DNA of 12,642 nt from an uncultured Fibrobacterota bacterium (GTDB taxonomy: Bacteria; Fibrobacterota; Chitinivibrionia; Chitinivibrionales; CAIOZP01), in NCBI GenBank assembly GCA_903862805.1, contig CAIOZP010000029.1, positions 1 to 12,642 on the forward strand, written 5' to 3'. The translations under genes and the position numbers were made by a program. The notes under the pieces are model-generated. The model had not been told where the DNA came from. It was given only the letters and a program-made list of their open reading frames with translations, and made no database searches. Shown here one piece after another: positions 1 through 6,911 of this stretch. The stretch's first letter is position 1. Each line of letters opens with the position of its first letter.

Positions 1-131
1 AATCAGGCGAATCAAGGTTCAAGACAAGAGTTACAGGATTCAAAATTGTGAGCGGTGGACTTGAAAAAGTGTGCGGACGATTTCGCCGAGGTGTCGCGCT
101 GATTGAACAGCACTTCCATATTATCCGAAAC

Positions 132-161
132 AAAAAAGGCACCGCAAACAAGCGATGCCTT
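132..161 (-). terminator. Intrinsic terminator of the deacetylase gene
   Basis: Arms 136-145 and 152-161 form a 10-bp stem with one C/A mismatch and the 6-base loop AAACAA. Read on the minus strand the stem is followed by six T (complement of 132-137), then GTTT. It lies 26 bases past the stop codon of the minus-strand deacetylase, the expected place for its rho-independent terminator. Confidence 0.8.
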
Positions 162-186
162 TATCATTAAACAAGTTCTTTTTTAA

Positions 187-1548
187 TTACTCATGCGGAA
201 GACGTAAAACTGCATTGTTTATCCCACTCATTTTCAAAACATAGCTACCAGCTGCCAAATTGGAAGGCGTCGCGATGCTGTTGTTGCCTTTGAGCAGGTT
301 TACATTGCCCAAATCAGAAATCTTCTGGCCGGACATCGAAAACAGCACGATATGCTCCGATCCTGAAAATGGCGCACGGATCTGGATATTGTTTCCAATG
401 ATATTTGCCGACAGCTGCTTTTCGATTTTTGGCGTTGCAGTTTGCGATACAATCGGCGTTGCTCCGAGAGCGACTGGTTTTTTCATCCAGTTGATGATAT
501 CAATCGGTCGGACGATACGAATTCCGGGATCCTGTTGGAGTGCCCAATCTATGAATTGTATTACTGCTGCTCTGCGATCCTGCCACGATACATTGGCGTG
601 GGTGTTTGCATCGGTGTTGTATTGGGAATACCAGTCGGAGTGCATCCCGATGAACATCGGAGAGCGGTTGGATTTCAGGTGGATGGAAAGCGTTCTTTCA
701 AGATCAGTCAGAAAGTCTGCGGCAGTTTTTCCACCGGTATTGCATGTTGTGCACCAGATATTGTAATCGAGTCCTGTCACGCTCATCCACGCTGCGGGAA
801 GCTGGAAATCTTCGACCGGCAGTTCCCACATTCCTGCGTGAGGGCCGATGGCGGTGCCGAGGGAATTGTTTCTTCCGGTTGTGGTACCGTTGTCAAGTGT
901 GTAAGGCCAAGTATATGGGTACATGGTGTCGTAAGTCGCGGTGCAGACAAAATCCCTGAATTCCTCGTGGCTGCAATCATACAGGATATTGTCGGCATAA
1001 GCCGCGTCGATGGTTCCGGCCGTGTAGTTGAGCGCAGGTGTACGGAATCCGTAAATTTCGTTTTTGGGAACACCAACCATATTTATCAGCACACTGTCGC
1101 AGGAATGAATCTCCGTTGCCCAGCCTGCCTGATCCAATGAGCCAAGCTTGTCCTGATTGTGATCGTATGTATGGTTACCGACTTCATTTCCCATCTGATA
1201 AATGCGTTGCCATGATGCAAGGGCACTGTCTGGTTCCCATTCAAAAACACTATCGGCGGAATTGCCATATCCTCCCACAAGATAGAAAGCCGCCCGAACC
1301 GACTTCCCGTCGAATGTCGCCGGATTCCCGTTTCCTGCGGGATTAACGCGGGAACAAACGGAATCGGCGATCCAGTTTACGCCGTCGTAAAAGCCGTTGT
1401 CGTCGAAACCGAAAGAGATGAACTGCGGGCATTGTGCCGGTGTCAAACCTCCTGGAGCAGAATCGCTCGGCGGGAAGTTGTCGGTTGATGGTGCCGCAAG
1501 CAGGTTTCCGACGCCAAAGGCAATCAGCACCAAAAGTTTTGTTTTCAT
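187..1548 (-). CDS. Secreted CE4 polysaccharide (chitin-type) deacetylase with T9SS sorting domain
   Basis: Predicted secreted metal-dependent deacetylase that removes N- or O-acetyl groups from a polysaccharide, probably chitin or chito-oligosaccharides. Residues 1-19 look like a signal peptide (cleavage near LLAA). The CE4/NodB fold spans about 41-358. Visible motifs are FGFDDN (D49 catalytic base, D50 metal ligand), GNHTYDH (H126 and H130, metal ligands), FRTP (R169), MWELPV (241-246) and GMHSDW (H303). The WPYTLD, MWELPV and NRSP...H-W-Y spacing recalls insect-type chitin deacetylases, which is recognised by eye. Residues about 383-453 form a beta-rich tail (LFSMSGQKI, LAAGSYVLKM) typical of T9SS type A sorting domains, so export across the outer membrane is inferred. 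The start is supported by AAGGAG 10 bases upstream. The gene is monocistronic, divergent from the metal operon and has its own terminator. Substrate could also be acetylated xylan or peptidoglycan. Confidence 0.88.
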   Translation of the reverse strand: MKTKLLVLIAFGVGNLLAAPSTDNFPPSDSAPGGLTPAQCPQFISFGFDDNGFYDGVNWIADSVCSRVNPAGNGNPATFDGKSVRAAFYLVGGYGNSADSVFEWEPDSALASWQRIYQMGNEVGNHTYDHNQDKLGSLDQAGWATEIHSCDSVLINMVGVPKNEIYGFRTPALNYTAGTIDAAYADNILYDCSHEEFRDFVCTATYDTMYPYTWPYTLDNGTTTGRNNSLGTAIGPHAGMWELPVEDFQLPAAWMSVTGLDYNIWCTTCNTGGKTAADFLTDLERTLSIHLKSNRSPMFIGMHSDWYSQYNTDANTHANVSWQDRRAAVIQFIDWALQQDPGIRIVRPIDIINWMKKPVALGATPIVSQTATPKIEKQLSANIIGNNIQIRAPFSGSEHIVLFSMSGQKISDLGNVNLLKGNNSIATPSNLAAGSYVLKMSGINNAVLRLPHE

Positions 1549-1562
1549 CGGGGGGACGCTCC

Positions 1563-1579
1563 TTAAAAATTGTTTTTAA
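1563..1579 (-). repeat. AT-only hairpin abutting the deacetylase ribosome binding site
   Basis: A perfect 7-bp inverted repeat (1563-1569 against 1573-1579, loop of 3) sits immediately upstream of the deacetylase start. On the minus strand its second arm TTTTTAA runs directly into the Shine-Dalgarno AAGGAG, sharing its two A residues. It is AT-only and so weak; any effect on translation is speculative. Confidence 0.3.
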
Positions 1580-1726
1580 AAAAGAACCAGTTTTTTACAC
1601 TGTCAATATCACTGGGTAATATAGCCATTTTTTTAGAATTAGGAATAAATTACGATGGAATTTATGAAGCAGGTTTGAGCACAGATCTTCGGAATGGCTT
1701 ATCTGCGCGAACGGCAGCGATGATTT

Positions 1727-1771
1727 TTATGCGAACAGCTTGTTTCCATTCCCCGCTTGTTATGCGAACAG
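1727..1771 (+). promoter_or_regulatory. Twelve-base direct repeat upstream of the metal operon (candidate operator)
   Basis: TTATGCGAACAG occurs exactly at 1727-1738 and again at 1760-1771, 33 bases apart, close to three helical turns. The core GCGAAC occurs a third time at 1707-1712. The second copy is part of TGTTATGCGAACA, whose outer TGTT/AACA is inverted, and the first copy continues into AACA-GCT-TGTT. The repeats lie 35-79 bases before the first gene of the metal-uptake operon, where a Zur/Fur-type repressor would act. The regulator identity is inferred only from position. The rest of 1549-1805 holds no gene I can support and no clear sigma-70 promoter. Confidence 0.4.
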
Positions 1772-1805
1772 GATTTATTTTGCGCATGAAAGAAGGACGG
1801 ATAAT

Positions 1806-2444
1806 ATGTCTGCTTCCGCTCAAACAGTTATCGTCAGGCCGCGACGGAATCGGGATGAACTGATCTTCCTCGCCCTTGCCACTGTTGTCATTATTGCAAC
1901 TGCGGCGGCGTTCATCTTGCTGCGGCCGAAAGATGATGCGGCGACACCGCTGCGTTCGTATCAGATCAGCGCATTTTCGCAAATGAATCGCGATGCGCTC
2001 GGGCTTTTCATGGATCTCTACACCAGCGCCTACGATGTCGAGATGTATCACCGCAACAATTCCGAAGCTTGGCCCGATGTGGCGACACTCGAGAATAATT
2101 TGGTTCCGCCTTTTGCGGTGGATGAAGCCCGTGCGAATCGCGGGAAATTTGTCTGGACGTTCCTCAATCTCGACAAGGACAACGTTCACCGTGCGGTTTA
2201 CATCGGTCACGCCGAAGAATCGTCGCCTTGCGGATCATTTATTCTTTTCATGGAACATTATCATACACCCGACGGAGCATATTTCTTTGGCATCAACCGC
2301 AAGACGCCTTTTAACATCTGGTATCTGGAAAAAGGTTTCGCACTGCCGAAGGATTTCTCCGAAGGCACGCTGATCTCTGCCGGTTGGCGCGAGGCAGTTC
2401 CGTTCAAAGGCAACGACGAACTGAAACGGCTCGGCAGAAAATGA
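1806..2444 (+). CDS. Single-pass membrane protein of a metal ABC operon, DUF6162-like
   Basis: A 212-aa protein with a short basic N-terminus, one transmembrane segment (about 19-39, LIFLALATVVIIATAAAFIL) and a soluble domain predicted to face the periplasm. Recognisable stretches are PPFAVDEARANRGKFVW (101-117), CGSFIL (142-147) and LISAGW (189-194). From memory these resemble DUF6162, a family of unknown function that sits beside ZnuA/ZnuC-type genes in Pseudomonas; this was not verified by search. Several histidines in the soluble part (H129, H135, H151, H153) could contact metal, but no motif is established. The start at 1806 is chosen because AAGGA lies 8 bases upstream; the more upstream in-frame ATG (1740) has no such site and would disrupt the membrane-anchor topology. 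Its stop overlaps the start of the next gene (ATGA), indicating translational coupling and a role in the transporter. No enzymatic function is assigned. Confidence 0.75.
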   Translation: MSASAQTVIVRPRRNRDELIFLALATVVIIATAAAFILLRPKDDAATPLRSYQISAFSQMNRDALGLFMDLYTSAYDVEMYHRNNSEAWPDVATLENNLVPPFAVDEARANRGKFVWTFLNLDKDNVHRAVYIGHAEESSPCGSFILFMEHYHTPDGAYFFGINRKTPFNIWYLEKGFALPKDFSEGTLISAGWREAVPFKGNDELKRLGRK

Positions 2445-3343
2445 AAAACCGTCCGGCAATTTTTTTAGCTGTCGCACTTGTTTTGCTCGTCGCATTTTCC
2501 GCCGATGCGAAAAAGCTGCGGATCGGCGTGAGTCTTCTGCCGTATTACAGTTTTGCGGCGAATATTGTGAAAGATCGCGCCGACATTGTTCCTCTTATAG
2601 AAAATGGCGTCAACACGCATGGTTACCGGATCACGCCCGAAGATGTTAAGCGGGCATCGTCGCTTGACGCGGTGATAATCAACGGTGTCGGCCACGATGA
2701 GTTTGCGCTCGACATAATAAAAGCCGCCGGAATCGAGAAATCGGCGCATATCATTTATGCAAACAAAGAAGTGGCGCTTTTGCCGCAATCGCAATCCGAC
2801 AATTCGGTGAACTCGCATACATTCGTTTCGATCACGGCGTCGATTCAGCAGATTTACACGATCGCAAACGAACTCGGCGCAATTGATCCGGCCAATGCGC
2901 AGTTCTATCGGCAGAATTCCATGGCATACGTTCAGCGACTTCGCCAGATGAAAGCGTCGGCGCTCAAGCAGATCGCGGCCTGCGGCAATGTCGATTTGCG
3001 CTGCGCCACAGTTCATGGTGCATATTCGTATCTGCTTTCCGACTTTGGTTTTCAGATTCAGGATGTCGTTGAAAACGTGCACGGAATCGAACCATCGGCC
3101 GCTCGGCTAAGAAACGTTTCGGAGCAGATCAAAAAACACGGCGTGAAGATCCTCTTTGTTGAGACAGATTTCCCCTCACCGTTTGTTGCAACGATTCGCA
3201 AGGAAACCGGAGTGAAAACCTTCGGGCTTTCACATCTTTCGCAGGGCGAATACCGAGCCGACTTTTTCGAGCGCGCAATCCAGGCCGACATAGACACGAT
3301 CTGCGAAGCAGTGAAAGCGATCAAAGGAGTTTCTGTCAAATGA
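2441..3343 (+). CDS. Periplasmic metal-binding protein of a ZnuA/TroA-type ABC transporter
   Basis: A 300-aa cluster A-I substrate-binding protein that would capture Zn2+ or Mn2+ in the periplasm and deliver it to a membrane permease. Residues 1-23 are a signal peptide (hydrophobic 6-20, then SADA). The family pattern is visible: THGYRITPEDV (H60, first ligand), NGVGHDEF (81-88), NSHTFVS (H126, second ligand), VHGAYSYLLSDFGF (H192, third ligand), the helix before ETDFPSP (E241) and TGVKTFGLSHL (256-266). At the usual fourth acidic ligand there is S264-H265. There is no histidine-rich loop between H60 and H126 like that of many ZnuA proteins. The start at 2441 overlaps the previous stop and begins the signal peptide exactly; the longer in-frame start at 2384 would bury the signal peptide. 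Metal specificity (Zn versus Mn) cannot be decided here. Confidence 0.88.
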   Translation: MKNRPAIFLAVALVLLVAFSADAKKLRIGVSLLPYYSFAANIVKDRADIVPLIENGVNTHGYRITPEDVKRASSLDAVIINGVGHDEFALDIIKAAGIEKSAHIIYANKEVALLPQSQSDNSVNSHTFVSITASIQQIYTIANELGAIDPANAQFYRQNSMAYVQRLRQMKASALKQIAACGNVDLRCATVHGAYSYLLSDFGFQIQDVVENVHGIEPSAARLRNVSEQIKKHGVKILFVETDFPSPFVATIRKETGVKTFGLSHLSQGEYRADFFERAIQADIDTICEAVKAIKGVSVK

Positions 3344-4047
3344 CAATAAGTGCCGGCCCGCGCATCGAGTTTGAAGGCCTTGGCCTTTCGATTGATCGCA
3401 ACACAATTCTTGAAGACCTTAATCTTACGATAGAAGCCGGAACGGTGCATTGTCTCATCGGACCGAACGGCGGCGGCAAAAGCAGCCTCGTGAAAACATT
3501 GCTCGGTCAGACGCGTCACAGCGGCCGCGTCGCGATTCATTGGCCCGACGACTGCCGCACGATCGGTTATGTTCCGCAATCTGTTGCGATTGACAAAACC
3601 ATGCCTATGACGGTTCTTGATTTCGTCACGATGTGTGTCCAGCAGCGACCGGCATTCACCGGACTCGGCCGGAAATTATCCGGCATCGTTTCGGAAACAC
3701 TTGCTCAGCTTGACATGAAAGGGAAAGAGAAGGCTATGTTCGCCGATCTTTCGGGTGGCGAACGTCAGCGCGTTCTTTTTGCACAGGCACTGATCCCGAA
3801 GCCGCGCCTTCTGATCCTCGACGAGCCGATGAACAGCATCGACCGCAACGGGGCCGAAATGTTTTCGCGCATTATCCGTGAAGCCGCGCAAGGCGGAACA
3901 ACGGTTATCTGGATCCATCACGATCTCGCTCATGTCAAGCAGGCGGCCGACGCGGTGTCGTGCGTGAGGCGCAAACTGCTTTTTTCCGGAAAACCGGCCG
4001 ATGTAATGACCGAAAAGAATCTGTTCGAGATTTTTTCAGCGTCCTGA
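3340..4047 (+). CDS. ATPase subunit of a Zn/Mn ABC transporter (ZnuC/TroB type)
   Basis: A 235-aa cytoplasmic ABC ATPase that would power metal import. All nucleotide-binding motifs are intact: Walker A GPNGGGKSS (41-49), Q-loop YVPQ (Q80), signature LSGGERQ (137-143), Walker B LLILDEP (157-163) and H-loop IHHD (H194). Its stop is followed by non-coding sequence and not by the expected permease gene. The start overlaps the preceding stop by ATGA and has AAAGGAG 10 bases upstream. The closest functional group is ZnuC/TroB/MntB, judged by the adjacent ZnuA-like gene. Being the last gene of the operon, it would need to pair with a permease encoded elsewhere. Confidence 0.9.
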   Translation: MTISAGPRIEFEGLGLSIDRNTILEDLNLTIEAGTVHCLIGPNGGGKSSLVKTLLGQTRHSGRVAIHWPDDCRTIGYVPQSVAIDKTMPMTVLDFVTMCVQQRPAFTGLGRKLSGIVSETLAQLDMKGKEKAMFADLSGGERQRVLFAQALIPKPRLLILDEPMNSIDRNGAEMFSRIIREAAQGGTTVIWIHHDLAHVKQAADAVSCVRRKLLFSGKPADVMTEKNLFEIFSAS

Positions 4048-4211
4048 AACCACCAGGGTTTGCGGTTGCATCCTGTGTCGTCATCGAAACTGCCGAAGAA
4101 ATGGGACTGAACCGGTGCCGAAATCTACAGTATTCCAAAAAATACCCCCTTTTCGGCTTGAATATCTTCTCCCGACGAATATATTTTCACTACCATTATT
4201 TTGCGGATTCT

Positions 4212-4240
4212 TCGATGCGGTACCTGTTCTAAAGCATCGA
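4212..4240 (+). repeat. Inverted repeat in the gap before the pyrophosphatase gene
   Basis: TCGATGC (4212-4218) and GCATCGA (4234-4240) form a perfect 7-bp inverted repeat around 15 bases. It lies 47 bases before the pyrophosphatase start, in a 239-bp gap (4048-4286) with no supported gene. It could be a hairpin in the leader, a weak terminator of the metal operon (only TGTTT follows) or an operator. No clear -35/-10 pair stands out in the gap. Confidence 0.3.
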
Positions 4241-4286
4241 TGTTTAAGCGGGCCTTAATTCCTTAAACAATATCAAAGGATGTGTT

Positions 4287-6761
4287 ATGTCTTTCAGAGT
4301 GCCAACATTCGCGCGAATGTTTGCGAAAGCTGCGCTGGTACTTCCTGCGCTGTGTGCGCCGGTTTTCGCCAGCGAAGCCGATCTTGTAATTCCCAGTTTT
4401 GCTGGGCTTGACAAGCAGCTCCTGCTTGCTGGTATCGTAATCAGTCTTCTGGGGCTCGTATTCGGCTTCATGGGCTACAAAAAGCTTCAGGGCATCAAGG
4501 CCCACAAGTCGATGCTCGACATCGGCGCGCTGATTTTTGAAACCTGTAAGACTTACCTTATACAGCAGGGCAAGTTCCTCATCATGCTTGAGGCGCTCAT
4601 TGCAGTATGTATAGCTTTCTATTTCGGCTACCTTGAGCACACCAGTTTCAAGGGTGTTGCCCTGATCCTCGCGATGTCGGTCATTGGTATCCTCGGATCC
4701 TATGCTGTTGCATGGTTCGGTATCCGTATCAACACTCTCGCAAATGCACGTATGGCTTTCGCCGCTCTTCGCGGCCAGCCCTATAAGCTTCTCGAGATTC
4801 CGCTTTCCGCCGGTATGGCCATTGGCGTGGCACTTGTGTCAGTCGAACTGATCATTATGCTTTCCATTCTTCTCTTCGCACCCCGCGCTTATGCTGGTGC
4901 CTGCTTCATCGGTTTCGCCATTGGTGAATCCCTTGGTGCATCTGCTTTGCGTATCTGCGGCGGTATCTTCACCAAGATCGCCGACGTCGGTTCTGATCTT
5001 ATGAAGATCTTCTTCAAGATTGGCGAAGATGATCCTCGCAACCCAGGCGTGATCGCCGACTGCACCGGCGACAACGCTGGCGACTCAGTTGGTCCTACAG
5101 CCGACGGTTTCGAAACCTACGGTGTTACCGGTGTTGCTCTCATCAGCTTCATCGTTCTTGCCGTCAAGAACATCGACCTTCAGGTTGCCTTCCTTACATG
5201 GATCTTCGTGATGCGCGTCATCATGGTGGTCACATCCATTGCTGCTTATTATGTCAATGGCGTTATTTGTTCCGCCAAATACGGCAAGAAGAAGGAAATC
5301 GACTTCGAAGAGCCGCTTACGTCTCTTGTGTGGGTCACTTCCCTTATTTCAATCGCTGTAACATTCGCAGTAACTTACTGGCAGCTTGGCCCGAACTCGG
5401 TCATCTGTGCTTCCGGCGCAGTTGATCCTTCTGTTGCTCCAAAGCTCTGGTGGGTTCTTTCGACAATCATTTCCTGCGGAACACTTGGTGCTGCTTTGAT
5501 TCCTGAGTTCACCAAGATCTTCACGAGCCCGAACGCTCAGCATGTCAAGGAAGTCGTGACCTCTTCCCGCGAGGGTGGAGCTTCTCTTACAATCCTTTCA
5601 GGTCTTGTTGCCGGTAACTTCAGCGCATTCTGGATTGGCATTCTCATCGCCGGTCTCATGTTTGCTGCTTATCTCGCAAGTCTTGTCGGACTTTCGGCCA
5701 TCATGGTCTATCCTGCGATCTTCGCATTCGGCCTTGTTGCCTTTGGTTTCCTCGGCATGGGCCCGGTCACGATTGCTGTTGACAGCTACGGTCCGGTTAC
5801 CGACAATGCTCAGTCTGTGTACGAGCTTTCACAGATCGAGAAGGTTCCGAACATCGCTGCCCAGATCGAAAAGGACTTCAAGTTCAAGCCTGACTTCGAA
5901 ACTGCCAAACTCTTCCTTGAGCAGAACGACGGCGCCGGAAATACCTTCAAGGCAACAGCCAAGCCGGTTCTTATCGGAACAGCAGTTGTCGGTGCAACGA
6001 CAATGATTTTCTCGCTTATCCTTGTTCTAAAGAAGACCCTTGGTGTCGAACCTGAGCTGATTCTCAATCTGCTCAATCCCTACACCATGCTTGGCCTCAT
6101 TGCTGGTGGTGCTGTGATTTTCTGGTTCTCAGGTGCTTCAACACAGGCCGTCGTTGCCGGTTCATACAAGGCTGTTGCTTTCATCAGGAAGCATATCAAC
6201 CTTGATGTCGCCGAAGGCAAAGCCTCAACCGAGAACTCCAAAAAGGTTGTCGAGATTTGTACGATCTATGCTCAGAAGGGCATGTGGAATATCTTCATCG
6301 CGATCTTCTCGTTCGCGTTGGCTTTCGCATTCTTCTCTGCGCCTCTGCATTTCGTTCACGGCGATGCAAACACTGCACGTCCGGTTGCCTTCTTTGTCAG
6401 CTACCTGATCGCTATCGCGGTTTTCGGTCTTTTCCAGGCTATCTTCATGGCTAATGCCGGTGGTGCCTGGGACAATGCCAAGAAAATCGTCGAATGTGAT
6501 CTCAAGGAAAAGGGAACACCTCTTCACGATGCAACGGTTGTCGGTGATACCGTTGGTGACCCGTTCAAGGACACAAGCTCTGTGGCCATGAACCCGATCA
6601 TCAAGTTCACCACACTGTTTGGACTGCTCGCCATGGAAATCGCCATTGCGCCTCAGTTCCGCAGCGCGGCACCTTTCGTTGGTGCTTTCTTCCTGGTTGT
6701 TGCTTTGGTCTTCGTATGGCGCTCTTTCTACAAGATGCGTGTCGAACAGATCAACGGCTAA
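4287..6761 (+). CDS. hppA: Membrane-bound proton-translocating pyrophosphatase, K+-independent type
   Basis: An 824-aa inner-membrane pump that couples PPi hydrolysis to ion export, making a proton gradient from a biosynthetic by-product. About 16 hydrophobic segments are visible. The first ~29 residues resemble a signal peptide ending PVFAS. Catalytic motifs are FTKIADVGSD (K230, D233, D237), EDDPRNPG (247-254), ADCTGDNAGD (D258, D262, D266), ADGFETY (D273, E276), GGAWDNAKK (D729, K732, K733) and VGDTVGDPFKD (D754, D758, K761, D762). GNTFKATAK (551-559) puts a lysine (K555) where K+-dependent enzymes have alanine, predicting K+ independence. The TM6 glutamate follows the GFETY arrangement and not the plant position. 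CTGDNAGDSVGPTADGFETY differs from canonical GDNVGDxAGM, which suggests the divergent H+-PPase group known from Chlorobium limicola, whose H+ pumping is Na+-regulated. AAAGGA lies 6 bases before the start. Followed by a strong terminator, so transcribed alone. Confidence 0.95.
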   Translation: MSFRVPTFARMFAKAALVLPALCAPVFASEADLVIPSFAGLDKQLLLAGIVISLLGLVFGFMGYKKLQGIKAHKSMLDIGALIFETCKTYLIQQGKFLIMLEALIAVCIAFYFGYLEHTSFKGVALILAMSVIGILGSYAVAWFGIRINTLANARMAFAALRGQPYKLLEIPLSAGMAIGVALVSVELIIMLSILLFAPRAYAGACFIGFAIGESLGASALRICGGIFTKIADVGSDLMKIFFKIGEDDPRNPGVIADCTGDNAGDSVGPTADGFETYGVTGVALISFIVLAVKNIDLQVAFLTWIFVMRVIMVVTSIAAYYVNGVICSAKYGKKKEIDFEEPLTSLVWVTSLISIAVTFAVTYWQLGPNSVICASGAVDPSVAPKLWWVLSTIISCGTLGAALIPEFTKIFTSPNAQHVKEVVTSSREGGASLTILSGLVAGNFSAFWIGILIAGLMFAAYLASLVGLSAIMVYPAIFAFGLVAFGFLGMGPVTIAVDSYGPVTDNAQSVYELSQIEKVPNIAAQIEKDFKFKPDFETAKLFLEQNDGAGNTFKATAKPVLIGTAVVGATTMIFSLILVLKKTLGVEPELILNLLNPYTMLGLIAGGAVIFWFSGASTQAVVAGSYKAVAFIRKHINLDVAEGKASTENSKKVVEICTIYAQKGMWNIFIAIFSFALAFAFFSAPLHFVHGDANTARPVAFFVSYLIAIAVFGLFQAIFMANAGGAWDNAKKIVECDLKEKGTPLHDATVVGDTVGDPFKDTSSVAMNPIIKFTTLFGLLAMEIAIAPQFRSAAPFVGAFFLVVALVFVWRSFYKMRVEQING

Positions 6762-6780
6762 TCAGTTCCTTTGCGAACAC

Positions 6781-6815
6781 AAAGGGCCGCTCCAATTCGG
6801 GGCGGCCCTTTTTTT
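6781..6815 (+). terminator. Strong intrinsic terminator of the pyrophosphatase gene
   Basis: A 13-bp GC-rich stem (6781-6793 against 6799-6811, one T-G wobble) with loop AATTC is followed by an uninterrupted T run to 6815. It starts 20 bases after the pyrophosphatase stop codon. This is the clearest terminator in the window. Confidence 0.95.
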
Positions 6816-6816
6816 A

Positions 6817-6848
6817 TTGCATCTTTTTTTATACTGTAATTATATTTG
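6817..6848 (+). promoter_or_regulatory. Candidate promoter of the secreted CBM-like protein
   Basis: TTGCAT (6817-6822) and TATATT (6841-6846) are separated by 18 bases, acceptable for a sigma-70-type promoter. The -10 region reads TATATTTG, which also fits the Bacteroidota TAnnTTTG element, with a TTG 21 bases before it. It lies just after the previous terminator and 64 bases before the start codon. No transcript data support it. Confidence 0.35.
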
Positions 6849-6911
6849 CGCATGTGTCTCCCGAATAAAACGGAAAGAATTTTTAATTAATATCAACAGA
6901 AGGAGTTCCTT

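Noticed and set aside
1740..1805. Upstream in-frame start for the DUF6162-like protein
   Set aside because: No ribosome binding site there, and the added 22 residues lie over the repeat region; the ATG at 1806 has AAGGA at a good distance.
1570..1863. Plus-strand 97-aa frame across the intergenic region, starting MFLKKNQFF
   Set aside because: It overlaps the start of the DUF6162-like gene in another frame, has no ribosome binding site, and its composition follows the AT-rich leader. No recognisable domain.
2384..2440. Longer start for the metal-binding protein
   Set aside because: It would place 19 charged residues before a clear signal peptide; the ATG at 2441 forms the ATGA overlap.
2465..3082. 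Minus-strand 205-aa frame opposite the metal-binding protein
   Set aside because: It mirrors a gene with complete family motifs on the plus strand and has no features of its own.
3960..4232. Plus-strand frame after the ATPase, containing FAVASCVVIETAEEMG, as a permease remnant
   Set aside because: It starts inside the ATPase in another frame and lacks the multiple hydrophobic segments or any permease motif.
6768..6785. CCTTTG and CAAAGG inverted repeat overlapping the terminator's left arm, as an antiterminator
   Set aside because: It is short (6 bp), far weaker than the 13-bp terminator stem, and lies after a stop codon with no downstream gene in the same unit to control.
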